Source of the DNA: Ecdyonurus torrentis
Lineage: Eukaryota; Arthropoda; Insecta; Ephemeroptera; Heptageniidae
Direction: 5' to 3'
DNA length: 64,000 nucleotides
Assembly: GCA_949318235.1 (NCBI GenBank)
Contig: OX439131.1
Location: 26,227,403-26,291,402, forward strand
This document shows positions 39,901 to 51,293 of this stretch, in pieces. The first letter of the stretch is position 1, and every line of letters begins with the position of its first letter. The notes below the pieces were generated by a model. That model did no database searches. It was not told the origin of the DNA and was given only the letters and a program-made list of their open reading frames with translations. The position numbers and the translations under genes are program-made.

Positions 39901-42900
39901 AAAATATCCTCGACTAAAGTAGTGAGAACGAAAAGCTTGCATCACCACAGAACGCATCTTGAGAATCATCGAAGTCTATAAACATAGTGTAAAATAAAAA
40001 TAAACATTGGCATGAAGTAGGAGAGAAAAATTAATAATCAAGGCAAAAAAAAAAAAAAAAAGTTAAAAGTTAAAAGCAGTTTAATATTCTACAGTTTAAG
40101 CATTATTCACATGACCTGAAAATTTGATGCGAGTCAACTTGCGTTACAAAGTTGGAACAATGTAAACAAATAAAGCTGTTCACATGTAATTTTCAAAAAC
40201 CATGTAAATGGCTATATTTGTTTACATTGTTCCAACTTTGTAACGTGCGTCAACGTACGTTGACGCACATCCAATTTACGCGTCATGTGAATAATACTTT
40301 ACGATAAAGATTTTGATGCTGCTTACATTTTCTCCTCTGATCATGATATGACGGTTATCAAGTTGCACATCAGGATTGGCATCTTCATTGAGGATGGCCT
40401 CAGCACCACCAGGAGGAGCTAATCCAACTAACTCCCAGTAGTCAACCTGCAGTTCATGACCTCCAGGAGCCTATAGCAAAATACATCCATCAATACAAAA
40501 CTCAGGAGTTTCAGGGGAGATAACTTACATTCTTTCCAGCTGGAACTTCCTGCAAAGTTCCAAACAGAAGGACAGTAGACTCAGTAGATAGCACCAAGGC
40601 ATTGTAGGTCTGACAAGACAGGTCATTCAGTACACACTGCAAGAAACCAGTACCATCTCGGATGGTAAGGAACATTAAAGCTTTGCCTTGTCTTCTTAGT
40701 CTATGGACCCACCCATAAACCTTAACTCGTTGCCCTCTGTGGCTTTCTCCAGCCGAGATCTTAATTTGTTTAGCTTTTGGAAGGCTTGCATTTTCAGTGA
40801 GGATAACTTTCTTAGCTTCCTCAATATTTTTAGCTCTTTTCTCAGCATCGTCTTCTTCTCTCTTTGCTTGGTCGTTACTTTTGTGCTGCTTGCTAACCCA
40901 AAGTTTCTTGATTTTCTTTAGCTGCGATTTAGCTGCAGGTTCATACATCTAAAATTGAACATGGCTATTAATTTAAAATGCCTTAAAAAGTATTTCTCCA
41001 AAAAAAAAAAAAAAAAAAAAATAGTACCCCCCCCCCCCCCCGCATATTTACAAACCCTCTACACGTACAGCATAGCCTTTAAATAATGTACGCTGATTGG
41101 CTAGAATACGCGGAAGGGTTGAAATTTTTTTTCATAAAATAGTCCGATTGGAAATGTTGAAGTTTAAATGTTGATATTGAAATAATTGTTCACTTTTTAA
41201 CATCACAAAAATCTACTCATTGTTCCCTATCGTGTAATAATTATTAGATGCTAAATATTTAGTTTCAAACATTTTTATTATAATAATACCAAGCTGTTGT
41301 TTTTATACATTGTTGCCTTATTTTATAGAATTTATTTGTATACTAATACTTACACATGTTATTTCATACAGTATATCAATGACAGTCATGGTGCAATGGT
41401 GTACGTCTCTGAATCACTAATAGATGTTTTTGCTATGTATGTGTTCGAATCCTGAGAGCAGCAAACTTTTTACTTTCTTTTTTCTTTTATATACGTTAAC
41501 GTATGAATAAAAAAATGCACAATATAACAAAGTCCACTGAAATTGAAATAATTTTATATATTTTTTTTAAACTTTTTTTTTTTTTAATATTTATTTTTCT
41601 TTGAATTTATTTAATTTTTTCGTACCATTTTTATTTAAATGTTGCAAAACTGACGATCATAAAAAATAGCGAATATTATTTTAGATAAATATTTAATATT
41701 AATATTGATTCTTTATTTAAAGTTCAGGTAGGGAAAATCATTTAAATTACACAGCGTATGATTATATTATATATGAATTTTTATTTGGATACAATTGACT
41801 CTATATGATGCTATTTAATTTTTTGTTGTTAAAGGGACATAGCCAAATTTTATATAGAAAGGAGAACTGCATAAAATATCAATACCATGAACTAATGACA
41901 AAAATATACGTATTATGCATTAAAGTCTAACTAAAATTTCCCTTCAAAAATTATGACATATTACTCATGCAGTTGGGTGACGATCGAGAAGAACAATAAA
42001 TTTTGAATGATATACATTCCCAAATTTATTTACCTATATATTCTAAAGCTTCAATAACTTATTTGCGTGCATTACATCGTATTTCTAAATATTGCATACC
42101 TTTTGATACTATATTATTCTTGTGTGTTATTATATTACCATATATACCATATATCTTTTTATTAGAGAGCTCAGAAATAGTTTTTCAACTATTTGCGTTT
42201 CGGGTTCTATTTTAATTATTTAACCAGATATCTATCGATCCATTAAATTGTGACCTTTTGACCCCATCTAAAAATCACCTATTTTCATCTATTTCATGAA
42301 AAACAACTATTTCAACATTTTTCACCTATTTGTCAACTATTTTCATATTTTTTTCATAATTTGTTAAAAACGTGTACATTTCTACAGAACTTTGAAAAAA
42401 ATGAAAAAAATATATTTTAAAAGAAACAAAAAAATTTTTTTTAACTTTTTTTTAAATTTCCTAAGTAATGTAGACGTTATCAACAAATCATGAAAAAAAT
42501 ATTAAAAATAGGTGAAAAATAGGTGGAAATGTTGAAATTGTTGTTTTTTATGAAAATATATTAAAATAAAAATAAACTATTAAATAAACTATTTCTTAAA
42601 AATCACCTATTTTACCACCTATTTTGCCCCAAAAATGCCTATAATTAACTATTTTGGGGAAAAAATACCTATTTCGGCGCTCTCTACTTAATATAATTCA
42701 TTAATTATATTAGATTATATACCATTAATATGATTAATATTTACCATTACACTTTTACTCGTATGTAATTGCCAGTATTTGTAAATTAATTATTTTAAGA
42801 ATAAGGAGATCTTATTTTTATTTTGTACTCTTAAAATCGATTATATTCCACAAGAATTTTACATTCAACACAACACTACTTTCATTTTCTATACTATAAT

Positions 42901-44737
42901 ATCCAGAGCAGACATTTTTACATTATAAACAAACATATTGTATCCAAATAAAAATTCATATAATATAATCATACGCTGTGTAATTTAAATGATTTTCCCT
43001 ACCTGAACTTTAAATTAAGAATCAATATTAATATTAAATATTTATCTAAAATACTATTCGCTTTTTTTATGATCGTCAGTTTTGCAACATTTAAATAAAA
43101 ATGGTACGAAAAAATTAAATAAATTCAAAGAAAAATAAATATTAAAAAAAAAAAAGTTTAAAAAAAATATATTGTTGTTGTGTTGAGGTTAGGTTGGCGA
43201 TGGATATGAATCCAGGCTGCCAAAAGCTTGCTTTTGTTATTACCACACTGTGATATTACTTTTTTTTCCCACTGATTATAAAAACTTTTTTTTTTTTTTT
43301 TTTTTTCACTTTGCTTCTTTTGTATTTTGACTTTGTACAACTAGTGCTAAAATAATTGGTTTAGATTAATATATATTATATATATTTTACTTATTTTTAT
43401 CATGCATTAATTACTTTTTATTAATACTGATATTAAAAAATATATTATATAAAATTATTTCAATTTCAGTGGACTTTGTTATATTGTGCATTTTTTTATT
43501 CATACGTTAACGTATATAAAAGAAAAAAAGAAAGTAAAAAGTTTGCTGCTCTCAGGATTCGAACACATACTTAGCAAAAACATCTATTAGTGATTCAGAG
43601 ACGTACACCATTGCGCCATGACTGTCATTGATATACTGTATGAAATAACATGTGTAAGTATTAGTATACAAATAAATTCTATAAAATAAGGCAACAATGT
43701 ATAAAAACAACAGCTTGGTATTATTATAATAAAAATGTTTGAAACTAAATATTTAGCATCTAATAATTATTACACGATAGGGAACAATGAGTAGATTTTT
43801 GTGATGTTAAAAAGTGAACAATTATTTCAATATCAACATTTAAACTTCAACATTTCCAATCGGACTATTTTATGAAAAAAAAATTCAACCCTTCCGCGTA
43901 TTCTAGTTAATCAGCGTACATTATTTAAAGGCTATGCTGTACGTGTAGAGGGTTTGTAAATATGCCCCCCCCCCCACTTGTCAAACATGGTTTAAGTGGA
44001 AGGTGGGTGTGGCAGATAAATCATCTATGAAAACGAAAAGTAGCCTACACAATAGACATAACTGAGCATACTCTTGGTATGTATATGAAACTATAATTAC
44101 AAAACAATATGTCTTTGTGGTTTTGACACCAGTATGAATTAATGATCGACTTTCAATGCAAATATTTGTAAAAAGAAAATCTGCCAGGTCAAAATTCATC
44201 GTAGGTGGGGTGTACATATGCATATATGTGTATAAATCTATGTATGATAGCTCTGTGTGTATGTACGTATTAGTATGTCAGCATACTGTTTATTTATTTA
44301 TATGTTAATCAGCAATATTTATCTTAATCACAAAAGAGATAAGTATATCGCTGTCACTACAAAAAAGGAAGAAATGAAACAAACATTTTTTGTTGCATCA
44401 GCACAAACAATTTAAGCCACAAAATGTATGCATGATATGGACACCGTTATGAGAAAAAAAAGCAAAAATTAATTTTTTTCGTAATTATACCTTTCCCTCT
44501 TCCTTGGCGTCTACATAGATGACAGGAAAAGGTTCTTTTCCTGCATGTTTCATGGCTCTTAGGATGGTTTTGAAAGGGTTATCCTCGGTTCCTGCTCCAG
44601 TGTCATCATTTCCTCTCTTATCAGAAGTGTAAATCTCAGCTAAAATATTATTTAAGAATTACCATCTTTGACACCCCCATAAAATAGATTATTAGCTTAC
44701 CTAACGACATGTCTTTAACACCTTCTTCTACTGGCAT
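36062..44737 (-). CDS. NARS1: Asparaginyl-tRNA synthetase, cytosolic, 11 coding exons
   Basis: Exons (minus): 44737-44701, 44639-44491, 40948-40529, 40470-40327, 39975-39827, 39258-39130, 38891-38756, 38025-37912, 37476-37345, 37278-37147, 36193-36062. Phases close to 557 aa (human 548). The N-terminal extension ([38 protein letters not shown]) is the metazoan appended domain. A Lys/Glu-rich linker precedes the OB-fold anticodon-binding domain ([20 protein letters not shown]). The class II core has motif 2 ([17 protein letters not shown]) and motif 3 ([20 protein letters not shown]). It charges tRNA-Asn with asparagine in the cytosol. It ends RFLERCKP. Intron 2 is 3.5 kb because of the giant foldback element; other introns carry MITEs. 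The start is the only Met in the short first exon. Confidence 0.95.
36467..36772. mobile_element. TTAA-flanked MITE (copy 2) in a NARS1 intron
   Basis: TTAA at 36463-36466 and 36773-36776; TIRs AGGCGTAGAACACCTTGAAC and exact complement. Arms are nearly perfect for over 100 bp and contain CACTGACGTCACAGCTCGCC on the left and GGCGAGCTGTGATGTCAGTG on the right. The better preserved TIRs make this the youngest of the three copies. Confidence 0.9.
36865..36918. repeat. (TTC)n and poly(T) tract
   Basis: TTC repeats run into about 50 consecutive T, in NARS1 intron 10. Confidence 0.9.
38155..38373. mobile_element. Foldback element E in a NARS1 intron, 33-bp units
   Basis: Termini CATATCGATGGCTCCGCGG and mirrored CCGCGGAGCTATCGATATG. 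The left arm has two tandem 33-bp units starting TCTCCGCG and sharing AAATTTG.A.CATCTG; the right arm is their complement. The centre GTAATGGAGCGCTGG resembles the centres of A and D. It is GC-richer than its surroundings. Confidence 0.75.
39395..39740. mobile_element. Foldback element with Penelope-type terminus in a NARS1 intron
   Basis: Left end GAAAACCAGCAAGGGCCTTA then CCATAATGAAGAGAG; right end CTCTCTTCACTGTAGGAAGG then CCCTTGCTGGTTTC and CCTTTTCTTT. The interior pairs through AGAAAATCTTGCTAGCA and through AGTCCTTACAGACTCAG. Only the outer 30-40 bp match the Penelope-like element; the inner sequence does not. The palindrome extends into the flanks (GATAAATTTGAAAGAAAA). Confidence 0.7.
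40098..40300. mobile_element. MITE hairpin in a NARS1 intron
   Basis: The left arm AAGCATTATTCACATGACCT, with TTACAAAGTTGGAACAATGT further in, mirrors ACATTGTTCCAACTTTGTAA and CGTCATGTGAATAATACTT. The superfamily is unknown. Confidence 0.65.
41382..41460 (+). other. tRNA-like sequence with A and B boxes (left arm)
   Basis: TGGTGCAATGG fits the Pol III A box and, 43 bases on, GTTCGAATCC fits the B box. The D-arm/TPsiC spacing is tRNA-like, but acceptor and T stems do not pair well, so it is not a functional tRNA gene. It may be a SINE-like head captured by the foldback element. Confidence 0.5.
42163..42686. mobile_element. hAT-like MITE nested in the foldback spacer
   Basis: Termini TAGAGAGCTCAGAAATAG and the mirrored CTATTTCGGCGCTCTCTA. 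Flanking 8-mers CTTTTTAT and CTTAATAT match at six of eight positions, compatible with an aged hAT 8-bp duplication. The interior pairs through CAACTATTTCAACATTTTTC and GAAATGTTGAAATTGTTG and repeats CACCTATTTT many times. Confidence 0.6.
43172..43440. repeat. Insertion specific to the right arm of the giant foldback
   Basis: Absent from the left arm. It is bracketed by AAAAAATATATT on both sides, a plausible duplication. The insert has GTTGTGTTGAGGTTAGGTTG near its start and a T-run. It may be a small transposon; I see no clear TIR. Confidence 0.55.
43546..43626 (-). other. tRNA-like sequence with A and B boxes (right arm)
   Basis: Inverted copy of 41382-41460 with a better A box (TGGCGCAATGG) and the same B box (GTTCGAATCC). 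The stems are degenerate as in the left arm. Confidence 0.5.
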
Positions 44738-46020
44738 TGCTGGCAGAAACTTGAGAAGACACGCGGCACACGATTTACTCTTTTGACCTTACTTCACTAC
44801 TCGCCATTCGCCAACGCCAATGCGGCAATATGCAATATGCTCCGTGAAGTTGCCGTCAAAGCAGTTCAATTCGTAACTTCCCCTCTTTCCCCTCTCTTCG
44901 CATCCGTCTTTTTGAGAACAGCTGAGAACTTCAAAACTGCAAAATCTTGAAATAAATTGGCATTTAATTAATTAATAACAATCAGGTAAGCATAATTTAC
45001 ATAACATTACCTACCTTAATATATTTGTCACATTTTGATATATAATACAATAAATATTTCAAATTATTTTCAAAGATAAATGCATCGCTAAAACGTGGTG
45101 TTTTTGAACCAGTCCCATGCATGTATGCATACATATGTATGTATGTACATAATCTTGCATATTTATGTATATAATGGCTGTAGTTCGAATATGTGCAAAA
45201 ATATTTAAAATTGCAATATGTCAGTACATAATTTATTTACTAACATACATATTAAAAGCACAACAATTCATATTATGTACGTACATCCTATAATTACCGT
45301 GTCATATGTACCGATGCAAGCATATACATATATATTTTTTTTATTGCAAATGTATGCATGTATGAATACATATAAGTATTTTATATGTATGTATGTATGC
45401 ATCATACTACTTTTGTAGTTTGAAAAGTTTGCATACAAAGGGTAAACATTAAATTTTATTTCTATTTATTGGTCCTATACAACATACGCATCATAAAAGG
45501 GTTGTATGTAGCATGTAGATTTAAAATTTATTAATATCATACATTAATATATGTCTTATGTGGTAGATCAATACGATTACTTATGCATCTTGTATGCATA
45601 TACTGTCTTAAGTATATATGCACAGTGCATACATGCTTAAAGAGGTGTGTGAATAAAAGAGCATAAACATTGTTGGCTAGGTATCGTCTATAGATCTGAA
45701 TCATATTCAATGCATATCAATGGTAAATATTGATTATGATTACCTATGTATGTATGTATTAAAACAGTCTTTGGTTACATATTTGACAAGTTGGCATATC
45801 AAAAATAATAGCATTAGATAAGTGTATACATAGTGTAAGATGTTAAACTAAATAAATTGGGAAACCCTGACCCTGAAATTACTTTGGCAGGTTCAACTGG
45901 ATAGTGATGGACAACACAATGAAAAATGAAGCCCTGAAATGGATTTCATCTTGAAGAATGGGTCATCTTAGACAGATTTAAAACGTGAAATGTGATACAA
46001 CTTAAAAACATTCAAGAAAA
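44738..46020. promoter_or_regulatory. Divergent promoter region between NARS1 and OPA1
   Basis: Start codons diverge across 1283 bp. The 200 bp next to NARS1 is GC-richer with CpGs. From about 45110 to 45420 the region is full of TGTA/TACA repeats (ATGTATGTATG). A GGCAG before 45892 could be the acceptor of an OPA1 leader exon. Confidence 0.45.
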
Positions 46021-48861
46021 ATGATTCGGGGAGCATTAGGCTGTGCCATCAAATTAAAGCCTTCAATGAGGTACCACCAACCACAAAGAGGACTTACCAT
46101 GTTGATGCTGAGACATACATCAAGGCCTCTCTTACCTCCACCAGTGGCCCAAGTTAGTATTCAACAACGAGGAGTTCTCATGTTTGCAGGACGGCTTCTC
46201 CGAGGTGTTCTGAAAATCAGGTACTTAGTTCTGGGTGGAGCCTTAGGTGGAGGTATGACATTACAAAAATCTTATGAACAGTGGAAAGAAAATTTACCAG
46301 ATTTATCGTGGTTAGATCAATATTTACCACCTCCAGAAAAAATTGATTCATTCAGAGAAAGTATGATAACATTTAAAGATAAAGTAAAAGATAGTTTTGA
46401 AATGAATCCTAAATTACGTACTTTGGGTGAATCAAAATATCAAGATTTTAGAAATTGGTTTGATAGAAGATTAGAAGAAGCAATACAAGCCACAGAAAAA
46501 GCTGATGCTGAAGGAGAGAATGGTTTTTCTGATAATTTTCTTAGGCTTCCAGTTGCTAAAAATAATAATCATTCAGGTACTAATGGACCTACTGCATCAA
46601 CTGAAACCACAGCTGTAAGAATAGAAAAATTACAAGACGAGTTGATGCAGATGCAACTGAAATATCAGAAAGAAGTAGAACGTCTTGAAAAAGATAACAG
46701 AGAACTTCGAAGACAATTACTATTACGTAAAACTGGATCACCTCCTAAGAAAGTAAAGAAATCATTAATTGATATGTATTCTGAAGTATTGGATGAATTA
46801 TCAGAATTTGATTCAAGTTATGATACTCAAGATCATCTTCCAAGAGTAGTCGTCGTTGGAGATCAAAGCTCTGGAAAAACCTCAGTGTTGGAAATGATAG
46901 CACAGGCTCGTATCTTCCCTCGTGGTGCTGGTGAAATGATGACTAGATCTCCAGTTAAAGTTACTCTTAGTGAAGGGCCTTACCATGTTGCTCAATTCAA
47001 AGATAGTTCACGTGAATTTGATTTATCTAAAGAATCTGATCTTGCTGAATTGAGAAAAGAAGTTGAATTACGTATGAAGAATAGTGTACGTGGTGGTCAT
47101 ACTGTTAGTAATGAAGTCATCTCTATGTCAGTTAAAGGGCCTGGATTACAAAGAATGGTCTTAGTTGATCTTCCTGGTATTATCAGTACTGTTACTCAAG
47201 ATATGGAACGTCATACCAAAGATGCAATCAAAAAAATGTCAGAATTATATATGTCTAATCCTAATGCTATAATTCTGTGTATTCAAGATGGTTCTGTTGA
47301 TGCTGAGAGAAGTAATGTTACAGATCTTGTTAGTCAAGTAGATCCATCAGGTAGACGTACCATATTTGTATTAACAAAAGTTGATATGGCAGAAGAAAAC
47401 TTGACAAATCCTGATAGAATACAAAGAATTCTTTCTGGAAAATTATTCCCCATGAAAGCATTAGGTTACTTTGCAGTTGTAACTGGAAGAGGTAGAAAGG
47501 ATGATTCAATTCAGACCATAAAAGAATATGAAGAACAATTCTTTAGGCGTTCACGTCTTTTCAAAGATGGACGTATAATGTCGGCACAAGTTACAACTCG
47601 TAATCTTAGTCTTGCAGTTTCAGAACGTTTCTGGAAAATGGTTAGTGAAACTGTTGAACAGCAGGCTGATTCATTTAAAGCTACAAGATTTAATTTAGAA
47701 ACTGAATGGAAGAATAATTTCCCAAGACAAAGAGAACTTGATCGAGATGAATTATTTGAAAAGGCTCGTGGTGAGATACTTGATGAAATGGTTAATCTTA
47801 GCCAAGTTTCTGCAAGACAATGGGAAGAACTCTTCATGACTCGTCTTTGGGATAAAGTATCGCCTTACGTGTTTGAGAAAATATATGTACCAGCTGGTCA
47901 AACTGCAGATTCAGGTACTTTCAATACTACAGTTGATATCAAGTTACGTGAGTGGGCAGAACAGAAGTTACCAATGCGTTCAGTGGAAGTAGGATGGGAA
48001 GGATTACATCATGAACTTCAAGCATTTTTGAAACGTTCATCAGCAAGTAGAGATAGTGATGAAGTTCTTAACCCACTGAAATTTGCAGTCCTAGAAGAAA
48101 CTTTAAAGAAGCATTCATGGGAAAACAAAGCAGCTGATATGCTTCGTGTGATTCAGTTAAATGCCCTTGAAGATCGTGCTGTGCATGATAAACAACAATG
48201 GGATGCAGCTGTCAAATTCCTTGAGTCTTGTCTCAAAGATAAATTGACTCAAACTGAACATAAATTGAGAGAACTACTAGGACCAGGTACTAAAGAGAGA
48301 TGGATATATTGGAAATATCAATCAAGTGATCAGAATGTTAGAAGTGCCATAAGAAACGAACTTGATAAAATCTTGTATAAAGATCAAAATCATTCTCCTA
48401 AATTAACACCAGATGAATTAACACTTGTAAGAGGAAATTTAGAAGCATCAGGTACAGAAGTTGATAATGACTTAATAAAAGATACATGGAATCCCGTATA
48501 TCGCAGACATTTCTTAAGAAATAGCTTACAACGTGCCTTCTCTTGCCGTAAAGGCTATTTCTTGTATCAGCAAGGTCTGACTGCAGAAGAATGCAATGAT
48601 GTCGTCTTATTTTGGCGGATTCAGCAAATGCTAAAGGTGACATCTAAAGCTCTCAGACAGCAAGTCGTAAACAGAGAAGCTCGTAGACTGGATAAAGAAA
48701 TCAAAGAAGTTCTAGAAGACTTTGGCCAAGATAAAGACAGAAAAGAGCAATTACTCACTGGCCGTAGAGTACTCTTGGCAGAAAAACTGAAGCGTGTAAG
48801 ACACATTCAAGAAAAGCTGGAAGAATTTGTTCAAGCTCTAAATAAAGAAAAAATGAACTAA
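46021..48861 (+). CDS. OPA1: OPA1, mitochondrial dynamin-like GTPase, single exon
   Basis: 946 aa in one uninterrupted exon, near the human length of 960. The N terminus ([20 protein letters not shown], further Arg) is a mitochondrial presequence, followed by a membrane segment near residues 66-85 ([14 protein letters not shown]). A coiled coil lies at about 200-240 ([20 protein letters not shown]). The GTPase domain has G1 GDQSSGKTS (about 280), the G2 Thr in [10 protein letters not shown]3 DLPG (about 382) and G4 TKVD (about 453). Middle and lipid-binding paddle regions follow ([52 protein letters not shown]), then the GTPase effector helix at the end. OPA1 drives inner-membrane fusion and cristae maintenance. 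AATAAA at 49144 is a likely poly(A) signal. The lack of introns contrasts with the roughly 30-exon vertebrate gene. Confidence 0.96.
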   Translation: MIRGALGCAIKLKPSMRYHQPQRGLTMLMLRHTSRPLLPPPVAQVSIQQRGVLMFAGRLLRGVLKIRYLVLGGALGGGMTLQKSYEQWKENLPDLSWLDQYLPPPEKIDSFRESMITFKDKVKDSFEMNPKLRTLGESKYQDFRNWFDRRLEEAIQATEKADAEGENGFSDNFLRLPVAKNNNHSGTNGPTASTETTAVRIEKLQDELMQMQLKYQKEVERLEKDNRELRRQLLLRKTGSPPKKVKKSLIDMYSEVLDELSEFDSSYDTQDHLPRVVVVGDQSSGKTSVLEMIAQARIFPRGAGEMMTRSPVKVTLSEGPYHVAQFKDSSREFDLSKESDLAELRKEVELRMKNSVRGGHTVSNEVISMSVKGPGLQRMVLVDLPGIISTVTQDMERHTKDAIKKMSELYMSNPNAIILCIQDGSVDAERSNVTDLVSQVDPSGRRTIFVLTKVDMAEENLTNPDRIQRILSGKLFPMKALGYFAVVTGRGRKDDSIQTIKEYEEQFFRRSRLFKDGRIMSAQVTTRNLSLAVSERFWKMVSETVEQQADSFKATRFNLETEWKNNFPRQRELDRDELFEKARGEILDEMVNLSQVSARQWEELFMTRLWDKVSPYVFEKIYVPAGQTADSGTFNTTVDIKLREWAEQKLPMRSVEVGWEGLHHELQAFLKRSSASRDSDEVLNPLKFAVLEETLKKHSWENKAADMLRVIQLNALEDRAVHDKQQWDAAVKFLESCLKDKLTQTEHKLRELLGPGTKERWIYWKYQSSDQNVRSAIRNELDKILYKDQNHSPKLTPDELTLVRGNLEASGTEVDNDLIKDTWNPVYRRHFLRNSLQRAFSCRKGYFLYQQGLTAEECNDVVLFWRIQQMLKVTSKALRQQVVNREARRLDKEIKEVLEDFGQDKDRKEQLLTGRRVLLAEKLKRVRHIQEKLEEFVQALNKEKMN

Positions 48862-49431
48862 AGGCTATGTTTTGAATGTATTGTGTTATTTTTGTTCATG
48901 CTTATGTGTCATAAAGGGCTGATATTTTATTTTCTTTATAAAAATTATACATTTTACACATGTATTTTGGATTTTTAGTTTAACAGCTTTTTTTGGTGAT
49001 AATACATTTTGGGAGATAATTTCTACACATTTCATAATATAATGATATTAAATATAGCAAAAATTTTGTTCATGACAGAAGAAATCTAGCATTTAGCTTT
49101 TGAAATTTTACTGTTATAATGCCTCTGTAAGCATAACTTATTAAATAAAGTTAAATAGTATAGAAATGAAGTTGTTTTGTTTGATTTTAAATCTTATATC
49201 CTTTATAAATGATTATTAAATAAATAAATTAGTAAAATAAAATATTGGTGCCATACTTGTCAAATATAGCTAAAGCAGCTAATTATTAGTAGGTAGAATT
49301 CATATTTTTATGTCAGAATTAATATTATAATATAAATTCCGCTTTATAAGAGTCATTTCAAGGGAATGTTGGGATAACATTTTAATGTACTATTGACATA
49401 GTTAAATATTAAATTACAGGATCTCATCAAC

Positions 49432-49674
49432 ATGGTTTGTGTGCCGTGTTTCCTTATTCCTATCCTACTGTTCATTTGGCATCGCTTCATCCAACCCTTT
49501 GTACTGATATTCTGGAATCCATGGAAACAAGACGAGGGAAAGAAGGAGGAGGATGTGGCTAACAAGGATGGACCAAAAACAACTGAAGACAAAAATGCTG
49601 ATGCTCCAAAATGTATTTTTGCTGGTACTGCAGTAAAAGCAGATGCTACTGATTCTAAAGCTAAAACAGAATAA
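49432..49674 (+). CDS. UPF0729 / C18orf32-like small membrane protein
   Basis: 80 aa, starting just after an acceptor (TAAATTACAG then GATCTCATCAACATGG), so a non-coding leader exon is likely. The N terminus MVCVPCFLIPILLFIWHRFI matches the UPF0729 signature (MVCIPC, hydrophobic helix, then PFV..WNPW). The C-terminal half is Lys/Asp-rich and low complexity. The human homologue is about 76 aa and has been linked to lipid droplets and ER; its biochemical role is unclear to me. It is tandem with OPA1 (570 bp downstream), with no sign of co-transcription. Confidence 0.85.
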   Translation: MVCVPCFLIPILLFIWHRFIQPFVLIFWNPWKQDEGKKEEDVANKDGPKTTEDKNADAPKCIFAGTAVKADATDSKAKTE

Positions 49675-49786
49675 CTTATTAACTTGATGTTTTGTTTTGT
49701 AAATTTATTTTTAAATTTTTCTCACTAATGTGTTGCGGTGAATATCACTTCTTACAAACTTTACAATAATTTCTGTTGATTTTTGC

Positions 49787-50245
49787 AATGAGGAAGGTAA
49801 ATTGAAAATTTTTTTGTTGAGTTTATGATATTTTTGGAAAGAGCTTTAAAAAATTTTGAGGCGGTATTTTTTCTTAGGACGATTGGAGCATGCAACGTAT
49901 TTTTAATTAATTTTTTGAAAATCGTCCTAGAAAGCCTGTGATATCATCAGTCCACTTTTTTCTCGGCAAATACTAATTGTTCGAGGTTCAGTAACCAGTT
50001 TAATGAAATCAGCTCATCCTCATGATCTCAAAAAACTGGCTACTAAACCTTCTACGGTCAATACTTTCCGAAATAAATGCCCGATTGATGACGTCACAGG
50101 CTTTTCAGGTTGATTCTCAAAAATTAATTAAAAATACTTCCCATGCTCCAATAGTTCTAAGAAAAAATAGCGCCTCAAAAAATGTTAACGCTCTTTTCAA
50201 AAATGTCATAAAAAGTGGGGGTTAAAAAAATTCACCTTCCTCATT
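49787..50245. mobile_element. MITE, about 460 bp, downstream of the UPF0729 gene
   Basis: TIRs AATGAGGAAGGTAAATT and mirrored TTCACCTTCCTCATT. Inner arms pair through TTTAATTAATTTTTTGAAAA and AAAAATTAATTAAAAATA, and carry GATATCATCAG / TGATGACGTCACAGGC. Part of the arm (TTAATTAATTTTTGAAAATC) is also in the GGACATTGTCCT family. Confidence 0.75.
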
Positions 50246-51293
50246 ACAATTATATATAATGCACTATTGATCGTTCATTTGGCTGTTTCCATTAAAATTG
50301 CATATAAATTTTATATTACTATGTTGTTTTAAGACTGCATTGGATTATTATATTATCTTACAATTAAATTTAAATTTGTTGGAATTTTTTGTAGCTTGTT
50401 TTGTATTTCATACAAAAAGCTTCACCGCAAAAAGTAATTAGATATTATAGTCTATAATAGTCTATATACTATAATAATTTTTTTATAAGAATCTGTAAAG
50501 CTTTAATTCCATAGAAATACATAATAGAAACTTAAAAAGCTGATCATTTACTGTATGTTATAGTCTATTATATATAAGATATACATATTATATACATACT
50601 AGTTCTATAATATACTATAGCATAGGGATCCGGGATGGAAACTTCATCGCATACTCATATATTAAAAACCTCGTAAGCATGCATTCCTATACAATTTATC
50701 TCCTTTATATTCTGTTTATTTTCTAAGTGGTAGCACTAATATTAATTGTATATTATTTTAAGCATAATTTATTTGTAAAATTGAAATTAATTAAAATAAA
50801 TATTTTCAATTCTAAACGTTTTTATTTCATAATTTTATTGGGAAGAAAAAAAAAATAAAAAATAAATTTTGGTTATATTACTAGAGTTGCACATTGCACA
50901 CATATCACAAAACAGGCAGCTAATAATTGGCTGTTTTTTAAGTCTGTTAATAATTATTACTCCTTTATACTATTTATAAATCCACAATGCAATTAAAAAT
51001 AAATTTCACACAAACATAGATATTTTTTTGCAGTCTGGCAACTCTAGCACACACCAACGACACCAATGTATCGTTGACATCGATTGACATTGAGCACACA
51101 CTCATTTGTGTATTTTCGCGGTAATAAATTTTCTAAGTTGGTGCTGCCATCTATAAAAAATCTTGGACAAGAGAAAGAGAAGTGAAGCGAAAATAATCAC
51201 ATGTTGGAGGGAGGGAAATTAAATTTTTGGTGAAGTTTGTTAGGGCAGTTTCAATATTCCTGTTTCTTGTGCCAGAATTTAATTAATTTAACT
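50246..51293. other. Spacer and presumed PHAX promoter
   Basis: AT-rich to about 51020, then a more mixed 270 bp (CTCTAGCACACACCAACGAC onward) leading to the PHAX start; the promoter and 5' UTR are probably here. No TATA box identified. Confidence 0.4.

Larger units (their letters stand above)
41042..43965. mobile_element. Giant foldback element in NARS1 intron 2
   Basis: The left arm (41042-41795, about 754 bp) and right arm (42937-43965) are near-identical inverted copies; the right arm is longer because of an insertion at 43172-43440. The terminus reads GCATATTTACAAACCCTCTA. C-runs flank both sides on the same strand (41027-41041 and 43966-43975), as expected if the target was a C-run that was duplicated. 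Each arm contains a tRNA-like A/B box pair. The spacer (41796-42936) holds a nested hAT-like MITE. No transposase or RT was found, so it is non-autonomous. Confidence 0.85.

Noticed and set aside
41382..41460. Functional tRNA gene
   Set aside because: A and B boxes fit, but acceptor and T stems do not pair, and the copy is inside a foldback arm.
42003..42215. ORF in the giant foldback spacer
   Set aside because: AT-rich, crosses the boundary of the nested MITE, and has no domain.
47511..47837. Antisense ORF inside OPA1
   Set aside because: Shadow of a conserved coding exon.
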